From assembly GCF_013337765.1 (NCBI RefSeq), contig NZ_VBSB01000010.1, positions 823,505-887,504 on the forward strand: a stretch of 64,000 nt of DNA, written 5' to 3'. Shown piece by piece: positions 25,657-33,293 of this stretch. The notes below the pieces were generated by a model. It saw only the letters and a list, made by a program, of their open reading frames with translations, did not search any database and was not told the DNA's origin. Source of the stretch: Mycolicibacterium sphagni. GTDB taxonomy: Bacteria; Actinomycetota; Actinomycetes; Mycobacteriales; Mycobacteriaceae. Each line of letters opens with the position of its first letter. Positions within the stretch are counted from its first letter, which is position 1. The translations under genes and the position numbers were made by a program.

Positions 25657-26103
25657 ATGCAGCGGGTTTCGATCGGACGCCGGTTGGGCAAACGCTGGAT
25701 GCTGCTGGTGGCGGTGGTCGTCGTCGCAGTAGCCGGGTTCGCGGTGTACCGCCTGCACGGCATCTTCGGCTCCCACGACGTCACGTCGACGCCCAGCGGC
25801 GCGGGCAACGACATTGTCCCGTTCAACCCAAAGCACGTGGTCATGGAGGTTTTCGGCCCGCCGGGGACCGTCGCGACCGTCACCTACACCGACGTGAATG
25901 CCCAACCGCAGCGCGCTGACAACGTCACGCTGCCCTGGGCTTACGACACCACCACCACCCAGCCCGCGGTCTTCGTCAACGTCAACGCCCAGGGCGACGG
26001 CGACTCGATCGGCTGCCGGATCAAGATCGACGATGTCGTCAAAGACGAGCGAACCGTGAACACCCTGAACGCCTTCACCTACTGCCTGGACAAGTCCGGA
26101 TGA
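25657..26103 (+). CDS. mmpS: MmpS-family membrane protein
   Basis: A 148-residue accessory protein of an MmpL transporter. One N-terminal transmembrane helix (MLLVAVVVVAVAGFAVYRL) is followed by an exported beta-domain with FNPKHVVMEVFGPPGTVATVTYTDVNAQPQ and a paired-cysteine C-terminus (SIGCRIKID and FTYCLDKSG), the standard MmpS pattern. The ATG at 25657 is preferred over 25642 because AAAGGG lies six bases before it. Its stop overlaps the mmpL ATG (ATGA). MmpS proteins assist export of siderophores or lipids. Confidence 0.92.
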   Translation: MQRVSIGRRLGKRWMLLVAVVVVAVAGFAVYRLHGIFGSHDVTSTPSGAGNDIVPFNPKHVVMEVFGPPGTVATVTYTDVNAQPQRADNVTLPWAYDTTTTQPAVFVNVNAQGDGDSIGCRIKIDDVVKDERTVNTLNAFTYCLDKSG

Positions 26104-28982
26104 GCCACCGGATCCCGGACTTCATCCGGCGGTTCTCGGTCGTCATAGCGCTGTTCTGGCTGGGCCTGGCGGTGGTCACGAACGTCTTCGTGCCGCAGCT
26201 GGAGACCGTCGCCGAAAAGCACAACGTGTCATTGAGCCCGCAGGATTCGCCGTCGTTGCAGGCCGCCAAGCGGATCGGCAAGGTGTTCGGCGAGTTCGAT
26301 TCCGACAGCTCGGCGATGATCGTCCTGGAAGGCGATCAGCCGCTCGGTGCCGATGCCCACCACTACTACGACGGCCTGATCAAGAAGCTCCAACAAGACA
26401 CCAAACACGTCCAGCACATCCAGGACTTCTGGGGCGATCCGCTCACGGCGGCCGGCTCGCAGAGCGCCGACGGCAAGGCGGCACTCGTGCAGCTGTACCT
26501 CGCCGGCAACCAGGGTGAGTCGCTGGCCAACGAGTCCGTCGACTCGGTGCGCGACATCGTCAACAACAGCCCGCCGCCGCCCGGCCTCCGCGCCTACGTC
26601 ACCGGCGCCGCACCCCTGGTCACCGACCAGTTCGAGGTGGGTCGCCACGGCACGCTCAAGACCACCCTGATCACGCTCGGGGTGATCGCGGTGATGCTGT
26701 TCTGGCTCTACCGCCGCCTCACCACGGTGTTCTTCGTGATCTTCACGGTGATGATCGAGCTGACCGCCTCCCGCGGATCGGTGGCCGTCCTGGCCAACGC
26801 CGGAATCATCCAGCTGTCGACGTACTCGACGAACCTGTTGACACTCTTGGTGATCGCCGCCGGAACCGACTACGCGATATTCCTTCTCGGCCGCTTCCAC
26901 GAGGCCCGCTACGCCGGGCAGGACCGCGTCACGGCGTACAACACGATGTACCACGGCACCGCGCACATCATCTTGGGCTCGGGTCTGACGATCGCCGGCG
27001 CGGTGATGTGTCTGATGTTCACCCGGCTGCCGTATTTCAACAGCCTTGGCGTTCCGGCCGGCATCGGCGTCCTGATCGCTGTGATCGCGGCACTGACGCT
27101 GGCACCGGCGTTGCTCGTCATCGGCCGGCACTTCGGCCTCTTCGAACCCGCCCGCCCGATGCGCACCCAGGGGTGGCGACGCATCGGTACCGCCATCGTG
27201 CGCTGGCCCGGCCCCATCCTGGTGGTGACGGTCGGCATCGCCCTCATCGGCCTGATCGCCCTGCCGAACTACAAGACCAGTTACGACGCCCGCGGCTACA
27301 TGCCGGCCAGCGCGCCGGCCAACGTCGGCTATACCGCCGCCGAACGCCACTTCACACAGGCCCGGCTCAATCCCGAACTGCTGATGATCGAAGCCGACCA
27401 CGATCTGCGGAACTCCACCGACATGATCCTGCTGGAGCGCGTCGCCAAAGCGGTATTCCACACCCCGGGCATCGCTCAGGTGCAAGCGATCACCCGCCCG
27501 CTGGGTACGCCCCTTGACCACACGTCGATACCGTTCCAGGTCAGTGCGGGCAGCCTCGGGCAGATCAACAACCTGCCGTTCCAGCAGGCCCGCAGCGACG
27601 ACCTGCTCAAGCAGGTGGGCGTGATCAACAACTCGATCGACATTCTGCGTCAGCAGTATGCGCTGCAGCAGCAGTCCGGCGCAGTCACCGACGAGCAGAC
27701 CAAGGCCTTCCAGGACACCGTCACCACAGCCCAGGATCTGCGCGACAAGATCGCCAACTTCGACGACTTCTTCCGGCCGCTGCGCAACTACTTCTATTGG
27801 GAGCCACACTGTTACGACATCCCGGCTTGCGCCGCGGTGCGTTCGTTGTTCGATGCGCTCGACGGCATTGACGCGCTGACCGACCAGCTCGGAAACGTCG
27901 CGGGCAGTATCGCGAAACTCGATGCGCTGCAACCGAAACTGCTCGCGCTGATCCCGCCGCAGATAGACACCCAGCAGACCAACCGCGACCTCACCCTGAC
28001 CAACTACGCCACCAACTCGGGCATCAACGACCAGGCGCAGGCGGCCCTGCAGAACTCGACGGCACTGGGCCAAGCCTATGACGCCTCGAAAACCGACGAC
28101 ACGTTCTATCTGCCGCCGGAGGCGTTCACCAATCCCGAATTCCAGCGTGGCATGAAGCTGTTCATGTCACCGGACGGCAAGGCCGCCAGGATGATCATCA
28201 CCCACGACGGTGATCCCGCTACGCCCGAAGGCATTTCGCACATCGATTCGATTCGCAACGCCGCGCAGGAAGCCGTCAAGGGCACGCCCTTGGCCGGGTC
28301 CAAGATCTTCATCGCAGGTACCGCGGCCACCTACAAGGACATCCAGGACGGCGCCAAATACGACCTGATGATCGCGGGGATCGCGGCACTGAGCCTGATC
28401 CTGCTCGTGATGATGTTCATCACCCGCAGCATCGTCGCCGCCTTCGTCATCGTGGGCACCGTGGCGCTGTCGTTGGGCGCCTCGTTCGGGCTATCGGTGT
28501 TGATCTGGCAGGACATCTTTGGGATCCACCTGTTCTGGATCGTGTTGGCACTGGCCATCATCCTGCTGTTGGCCGTGGGATCGGACTACAACCTGCTGTT
28601 GATATCCCGGTTCCAGGAAGAGATCCATGCCGGGCTGAATACCGGCATCATCCGGGCGATGGCCGGCTCTGGCGCGGTGGTGACGGCGGCGGGTCTGGTG
28701 TTCGCGGCGACGATGGCGTCGTTCATCTTCGCCGACTTGCGGATTCTCGGTCAGATCGGAACGACGATCGCCCTTGGTCTGCTGTTCGACACCCTGATCG
28801 TGCGGTCCTTCATGACCCCGGCCGTGGCGGCTCTGCTCGGCCGCTGGTTCTGGTGGCCGCTGAAGGTACGCCAACGACCTGCCAGCTCGATGCTCCGGCC
28901 GTACGGCACCCGGCAATCGGTCCGTCAGTTGTTGCTGTGGGAGGACGGCGACGAGATCGCCCACCGTGAGGGTCGACGGTGA
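26100..28982 (+). CDS. mmpL: MmpL-family RND transporter
   Basis: A 960-residue proton-driven exporter. Transmembrane helix 1 begins RRFSVVIALFWLGLAVVTNV; two RND halves each carry the Asp-Tyr relay motif, GTDYAIFLLGRFHE in the first and GSDYNLLLISRFQEE in the second. A large periplasmic insertion around residues 400-720 is helical and contains a Cys pair (EPHCYDIPAC), as in the coiled-coil hairpin of MmpL4/MmpL5-type transporters. The closest named types appear to be MmpL4/5, which export siderophores and drugs; cargo here is unproven. ATGA overlap with mmpS ensures coupling. Confidence 0.95.
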   Translation: MSHRIPDFIRRFSVVIALFWLGLAVVTNVFVPQLETVAEKHNVSLSPQDSPSLQAAKRIGKVFGEFDSDSSAMIVLEGDQPLGADAHHYYDGLIKKLQQDTKHVQHIQDFWGDPLTAAGSQSADGKAALVQLYLAGNQGESLANESVDSVRDIVNNSPPPPGLRAYVTGAAPLVTDQFEVGRHGTLKTTLITLGVIAVMLFWLYRRLTTVFFVIFTVMIELTASRGSVAVLANAGIIQLSTYSTNLLTLLVIAAGTDYAIFLLGRFHEARYAGQDRVTAYNTMYHGTAHIILGSGLTIAGAVMCLMFTRLPYFNSLGVPAGIGVLIAVIAALTLAPALLVIGRHFGLFEPARPMRTQGWRRIGTAIVRWPGPILVVTVGIALIGLIALPNYKTSYDARGYMPASAPANVGYTAAERHFTQARLNPELLMIEADHDLRNSTDMILLERVAKAVFHTPGIAQVQAITRPLGTPLDHTSIPFQVSAGSLGQINNLPFQQARSDDLLKQVGVINNSIDILRQQYALQQQSGAVTDEQTKAFQDTVTTAQDLRDKIANFDDFFRPLRNYFYWEPHCYDIPACAAVRSLFDALDGIDALTDQLGNVAGSIAKLDALQPKLLALIPPQIDTQQTNRDLTLTNYATNSGINDQAQAALQNSTALGQAYDASKTDDTFYLPPEAFTNPEFQRGMKLFMSPDGKAARMIITHDGDPATPEGISHIDSIRNAAQEAVKGTPLAGSKIFIAGTAATYKDIQDGAKYDLMIAGIAALSLILLVMMFITRSIVAAFVIVGTVALSLGASFGLSVLIWQDIFGIHLFWIVLALAIILLLAVGSDYNLLLISRFQEEIHAGLNTGIIRAMAGSGAVVTAAGLVFAATMASFIFADLRILGQIGTTIALGLLFDTLIVRSFMTPAVAALLGRWFWWPLKVRQRPASSMLRPYGTRQSVRQLLLWEDGDEIAHREGRR

Positions 28983-29043
28983 AACCGGCCGGCGTTCTCG
29001 ACCACAGCCCCCACGCTCGGCGACTAGATAGAGGAGAAATCGC

Positions 29044-29523
29044 GTGAATCTCGGCCCGTGGGGTGATCTCACCATTCTTGCTGCGCTGATGGCACTGGTT
29101 CTCGGCACCTGTGTCTTCGTCTACATCACGCGGCTGGAGCGGCGGATCTCCCATCCGATGGGTGATCAGGTGGGCGCCCACAAAGCCGTGCTCGCCAAAA
29201 TCCGCAAGCGCGAACCACTTACGCGAGACGAGTTCGACTACGCATCCGAACTGGTCGCCGATGCGCGCTCGCCGCTGGCGTACGCGATTCCCGCTGCGCT
29301 GTTCACCATGGGGTTCTTCTACGTCGTCGGGTGCCTGTTTATGCTGCACCTCGACGGCGGCAACCCGTCGTTCCGGACATTCGTCGGTGGCATTCCGATG
29401 CTCACTTCGATGAACATAGCCGCTCAGCTACGTCGTGTGGCGAGTATGAAGCGCAGGCTGCAGGACATCCCCGTGTTGGACGACACATCGACCGACGAGC
29501 TCACCGCCGCTGGCAGCGCCTGA
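29044..29523 (+). CDS. Two-helix membrane protein downstream of mmpL
   Basis: A 159-residue protein from a GTG with GAGGAG upstream. Two hydrophobic helices are visible: ILAALMALVLGTCVFVYI near the N-terminus and AIPAALFTMGFFYVVGCLFML in the middle, separated by a charged cytosolic-looking stretch with HKAVLAKIRKREPLTRDEFDYASELVADARSPLAY. The C-terminal tail is hydrophilic. It lies 61 bp after mmpL on the same strand and may be part of the export unit. No family recognised. Confidence 0.7.
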   Translation: MNLGPWGDLTILAALMALVLGTCVFVYITRLERRISHPMGDQVGAHKAVLAKIRKREPLTRDEFDYASELVADARSPLAYAIPAALFTMGFFYVVGCLFMLHLDGGNPSFRTFVGGIPMLTSMNIAAQLRRVASMKRRLQDIPVLDDTSTDELTAAGSA

Positions 29524-29524
29524 C

Positions 29525-31633
29525 TCAGGACTTCCGGTTGGAGTACATGGCGTGGTCCGCGTGGTCGAGCACGGTGTCAATCGAGCACCCGTCGCCCGGA
29601 TGATGCACCGCGCAGCCGATCGTCAGTCCAACCGCGACCTGAGCGCCGTCGCCGAGTGTGACCGGCTTGCCGTCCAGATCTTCGGTGATCTGCTCGGCCA
29701 GGCGGGCCAATTCTGACTCGTCGACAGAGTCGGTGATCACCAGGAATTCGTCGCCCCCCCATCGAGCGACGATGTCGCGGGGTCCGACGGCCTCGCGCAG
29801 CCGGAAGGCCACCTCCACCAGCAGCCGGTCACCGGAGCGATGGCCGTACTGATCGTTGAGTGACTTGAATCGGTCGATGTCGCAGAACAGAACGCCGTAG
29901 CCCGCCTCGCTGGCATCGAGCTGTTCCAGGCGGTTCCAGCCAGCCGACCGGTTGGCGACCGCGGTGAGCGGATCGGTGGCGGCTTGGCGGGCCAGGTCGG
30001 CCTCCCGGATGCGGTCGGCCGTCACGTCGACGATTTGAGATACGAAGTAGCGCGGGCGATCTCGCGGGGCATGCACGATCACGACGGTGAGGGCACCCCA
30101 CACGATGCGTCCGTCCGATGCGATGTAGCGCTTATCGATGCGATACGACCGCCGGCGCCCCTCCAGGCAGTCGTTGAGCAAAGCCAAGTCGGCATCCAGG
30201 TCGTCAGGGTGGGTGATCTCCTGAAAAGTGAGTTCGGCCAACTCCGATTTGCTGTATCCGAGCATGGCGCGCAGTGCGCGATTGGTGCGCAGGAAGGTGC
30301 CGTCCAAACCGACCACCGCCATGCCGATGGGCGAATGCGCAAGCGCCAGTTCGAATCGCCGCTCACCAAGGAGGTCGACTTCGGTGTGAAGCGGGTCTGC
30401 CGGCTCTGCGGTGACCTCGGCAGGTTCAAACCCGTGACCGACGGGGCGGGGGCGGCTGAGGAAGAAACCCTGTGCCGCGATGATGCCGACGGCGCCGACG
30501 GCGTCGAGTTCGCCCTGGCTCTCCACACCTTCGGCGATCACGGTCGCGCCCATCTGGCCGGCGAGCTCGGCGATAGCGTGCGCCAGTCGTCGGCGGGCGT
30601 CGTCGACGTCGATATGGCGGGTGATCGACTGGTCGATCTTGACGAACTCCGGGCTCAACTCGAGCACGTGGGAGAACGAGGAGAACCCCGCGCCGACATC
30701 ATCAACGGCGATCCGGACGCCTCGTGATCGGCACGGCTCCAATGCGTCTTCGAGTGCGCCGTAATCCAGGACGGCATCATGTTCGGTCAGTTCCAGGACA
30801 ATTCGCGACGGGTCGACGTCGGCGAGCATCTGGGCCCACGGAGCTACCAGCGCCGCCCCCGGTGAGATGTTCACCGCGACGAACACCTCGTCGGGCAGCC
30901 GCGGCACCATCGAGACAACGCGAGCCAGAATCGCAGTCTCGAGTTCGATCCCGAGACCCAGCAGGGCCGCCTGGGCGAGAAACGCGTCGGGGCGAAACGG
31001 TGCATGGGGAAAGCGCGCCAGCGCCTCCACACCCATCACCCTGCCGGAGGTCACGTCGTGGACGGGTTGGAACACCACCTCGAAATCGCGCTGGTACACC
31101 ACCTTTCGGATCGCTGTCCGCTGGGCCGCGGTGGTGTTCGGCCCTTTGTCGGGCGATTCGATCAGTGTCCCAATGAGTTCGGCGACCTGGTTGACGACTC
31201 GTAGGTCGATACCGGCGAGGTACGGCTTGGCCTCCTGGCTGACCGCGCACACCATCCCGACCGTCGCGCCGGTGGGGCTGAGCACGGGAACACCAACGTA
31301 CGCACCGAGATTCCATTCGCTGGTGACCGGCAGTGCGGCCGTCGTCTGGTTGGCCGCGGTGTCCGGGATGATCGCGGGAAGCCGTCCGTCGATGACCCGC
31401 ACGCAATACGAATCGGAGAGCGAGGTTCGATCGCCCAACGAACGATTCACCGCCTCGGCATCGCCGTCGAGCACCTCCATCGTCTGCATTCCGTCGCGAA
31501 AAGAGGCCAGCCACGCAGTGTCCAGGCCGAGTCGGGTTCGCAGGAGGCTCAGCAGGGTACGAACCAGTTCGACGGGGATCTCTGGCCCGTCGTCTGAGAG
31601 AGGCTCGCCGTCCCCCTCGAACCGCATAGTCAT
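29525..31633 (-). CDS. GAF-EAL-PAS-GGDEF cyclic-di-GMP protein
   Basis: A 702-residue signalling protein. Residues ~13-155 look like a GAF sensor; ~180-420 form an EAL phosphodiesterase with EAL near residue 201, LELTEHD, VDDVGAG, VKID and AEGVES, so the metal and catalytic residues appear intact; ~430-550 are a PAS domain with PAC (GYSKSELAELTFQEITHPDD); ~560-700 are a GGDEF cyclase with an intact RWGGDEF near residue 626. Both synthesis and breakdown of cyclic-di-GMP are therefore possible. The EAL-before-GGDEF order reverses the common GGDEF-EAL arrangement. The ATG at 31633 has GGGG upstream; the longer frame to 31762 is unlikely. Divergent from the MFS gene. Confidence 0.93.
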   Translation of the reverse strand: MTMRFEGDGEPLSDDGPEIPVELVRTLLSLLRTRLGLDTAWLASFRDGMQTMEVLDGDAEAVNRSLGDRTSLSDSYCVRVIDGRLPAIIPDTAANQTTAALPVTSEWNLGAYVGVPVLSPTGATVGMVCAVSQEAKPYLAGIDLRVVNQVAELIGTLIESPDKGPNTTAAQRTAIRKVVYQRDFEVVFQPVHDVTSGRVMGVEALARFPHAPFRPDAFLAQAALLGLGIELETAILARVVSMVPRLPDEVFVAVNISPGAALVAPWAQMLADVDPSRIVLELTEHDAVLDYGALEDALEPCRSRGVRIAVDDVGAGFSSFSHVLELSPEFVKIDQSITRHIDVDDARRRLAHAIAELAGQMGATVIAEGVESQGELDAVGAVGIIAAQGFFLSRPRPVGHGFEPAEVTAEPADPLHTEVDLLGERRFELALAHSPIGMAVVGLDGTFLRTNRALRAMLGYSKSELAELTFQEITHPDDLDADLALLNDCLEGRRRSYRIDKRYIASDGRIVWGALTVVIVHAPRDRPRYFVSQIVDVTADRIREADLARQAATDPLTAVANRSAGWNRLEQLDASEAGYGVLFCDIDRFKSLNDQYGHRSGDRLLVEVAFRLREAVGPRDIVARWGGDEFLVITDSVDESELARLAEQITEDLDGKPVTLGDGAQVAVGLTIGCAVHHPGDGCSIDTVLDHADHAMYSNRKS

Positions 31634-31731
31634 TAGTAGACCCCACTGCCAGCTGATCTGCACTGGAATGCCGGGGTCGGATTGACTGTTGCGCGGGTAG
31701 CAACTTTTCGCCGACGAGGAGGCAACGACCG

Positions 31732-32964
31732 ATGGGGCCTGCCAACGACCAGCCGACGACACCGGCGCGGACTGTGTTGCCTGCGGTGTTGGTGGTGCTG
31801 TTCGCCACGGGCTGGGCCGCCAACCACTTCACGGCGTTATTGCCGGTGCTCGCTCAAAGCGAAGGATTGGGCCGGACCGCAATTGACGGCGCGTTCGGTA
31901 TCTATGCGGTCGGGTTGCTGCCGGGTCTACTGGGTGGCGGAACGCTGTCCGACCGGTGGGGTCGGCGACCGCTGCTGCTGACGGGTGCCGCGGTAGCGGG
32001 CCTGGGTAACCTCGCGCTGCTGTGCTGGCACGACCAGACGGGAGTGTTCATCGGCCGCTTGGTCGTCGGCGCAGGCGTCGGGGTGGCGATGAGCGCAGGC
32101 ACCGCGTGGAGCGCCGATATCGGCGGCGGGTCCGGCTCGGTGCTGGCCGGTGTGTCGCTGACCGCCGGATTCGGTTGTGGCCCCGTCATTTCCGCGCTCC
32201 TTGCACAGTTCACCGCTGCGCCGGTCCATGTGCCTTTTGCGGTCTCGGTGGGCTTGTCGGCGGCTGCGGTGCTGACCGGCGCCGTCCTGGCCCGCACCGC
32301 GGGCGCTTCCGGCAGCCTCGTGCCCGGTCAGGACGTTCCCGCTGACGCCGGCAGCGAGCGGAGCGTGGTGGCGGCGCTCGGCGCCGCGCTGCCGTTGGCG
32401 GTGTGGGTCTTCGCCAGCGCGACGATGGCGATGGTGACGATGGTCGAGCGGATGCACTACCGCTTCAACGGCCCGTTGCTTCCCGGTATGGCCGCGGCGT
32501 TGACGTTGACATCAGGTGTCGCCATTCAGATGGTCGCCCGGCGCCGGGGGTGGGGTCCGATCGCCGGTGCAGCCGGAGCGCTGGCGGCCGCAGTCGGATT
32601 CGGCACCGTTGCCGCCGCGGGGGCGAGGCCATCGCTGGCCGTCTTTGTGGCTGTGGCGCTCGTGCTGGGTGTCGCCTACGGATTGTGCCTGCGGCAAGGC
32701 CTGATCGACGTCGAGACCTTGTCACCTCCTCGGTTGCGCGGAACGCTGACCGGCATTTTCTGGGCCGTCACGTATTTGGGTTTCGGCCTGCCCGTGCTAC
32801 TGGTCACGATCGAACCGGCCGTCGGTATCACCGCGCCGCTGATCGTGCTGAGCGTCGTGGCAGTCGCCGTCGCGGTGTTGCGTGCCGTGCGCGGGTCGGC
32901 GGCGAAACGCGCTGCTGCACATATGGTTCGGGATAGTGTGGCCCACAGCGCGCAAGACATCTGA
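31732..32964 (+). CDS. MFS transporter
   Basis: A 410-residue, roughly 12-helix major facilitator. The motif-A segment GGTLSDRWGRRPLL lies between helices 2 and 3. GGAGG is 5' of the ATG. Substrate unknown, drug or metabolite export being usual for such short MFS proteins. A decayed universal-stress-protein sequence follows directly, so the original operon was probably MFS plus USP. It separates the two multidomain cyclic-di-GMP genes and diverges from the first. Confidence 0.87.
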   Translation: MGPANDQPTTPARTVLPAVLVVLFATGWAANHFTALLPVLAQSEGLGRTAIDGAFGIYAVGLLPGLLGGGTLSDRWGRRPLLLTGAAVAGLGNLALLCWHDQTGVFIGRLVVGAGVGVAMSAGTAWSADIGGGSGSVLAGVSLTAGFGCGPVISALLAQFTAAPVHVPFAVSVGLSAAAVLTGAVLARTAGASGSLVPGQDVPADAGSERSVVAALGAALPLAVWVFASATMAMVTMVERMHYRFNGPLLPGMAAALTLTSGVAIQMVARRRGWGPIAGAAGALAAAVGFGTVAAAGARPSLAVFVAVALVLGVAYGLCLRQGLIDVETLSPPRLRGTLTGIFWAVTYLGFGLPVLLVTIEPAVGITAPLIVLSVVAVAVAVLRAVRGSAAKRAAAHMVRDSVAHSAQDI

Positions 32965-33001
32965 ATGAACTCCGCACTCCAGCTAATGTGACCGCCTGAG
33001 A

Positions 33002-33161
33002 CTGCTCATCGGGTACCTGGCGGCGCCGACGCATTGGCCCTGGGCGTGCGGTTGGCCCAGAACGGTTCGACGCCGAACTGGACATCTGCGCGGTGCTCCC
33101 CGCGGCGGAACCACGGGCAGGAGTGACTGAACTTCGCGATCGGCGTCCTGGGAGGGGTTGA
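33002..33161 (+). pseudogene. Remnant of a universal stress protein gene
   Basis: Reading across three frames gives LLIGYLA (from 33002), then GGADALALGVRLAQ (from 33019), then FDAELDICAVLPAAEPRAGVTEL (from 33066) to a TGA at 33161. In order these are the N-terminal strand, first helix and second strand of mycobacterial UspA-like proteins. Two frameshifts and the missing remainder of the domain show the gene is dead. The rest of the 329-bp gap to 33294 holds nothing I can identify except upstream DNA for the next gene. Confidence 0.5.
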
Positions 33162-33293
33162 CCGAGTGCACACTTGTGGGGCGAAGGGTGTGTGCGCGAC
33201 AACGTGGGGGTGGGATTCGGGGTGCTTGTTCCGGACGAGGCGCGGCAGGGATCGTTGATCCCCGTGCTGGCGGATGGCGATGCGCGCGGGCCG

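Noticed and set aside
26229..28073. 614-residue open frame antisense to mmpL
   Set aside because: Codon-position bias of mmpL on the plus strand produces this frame; it has no recognisable motif.
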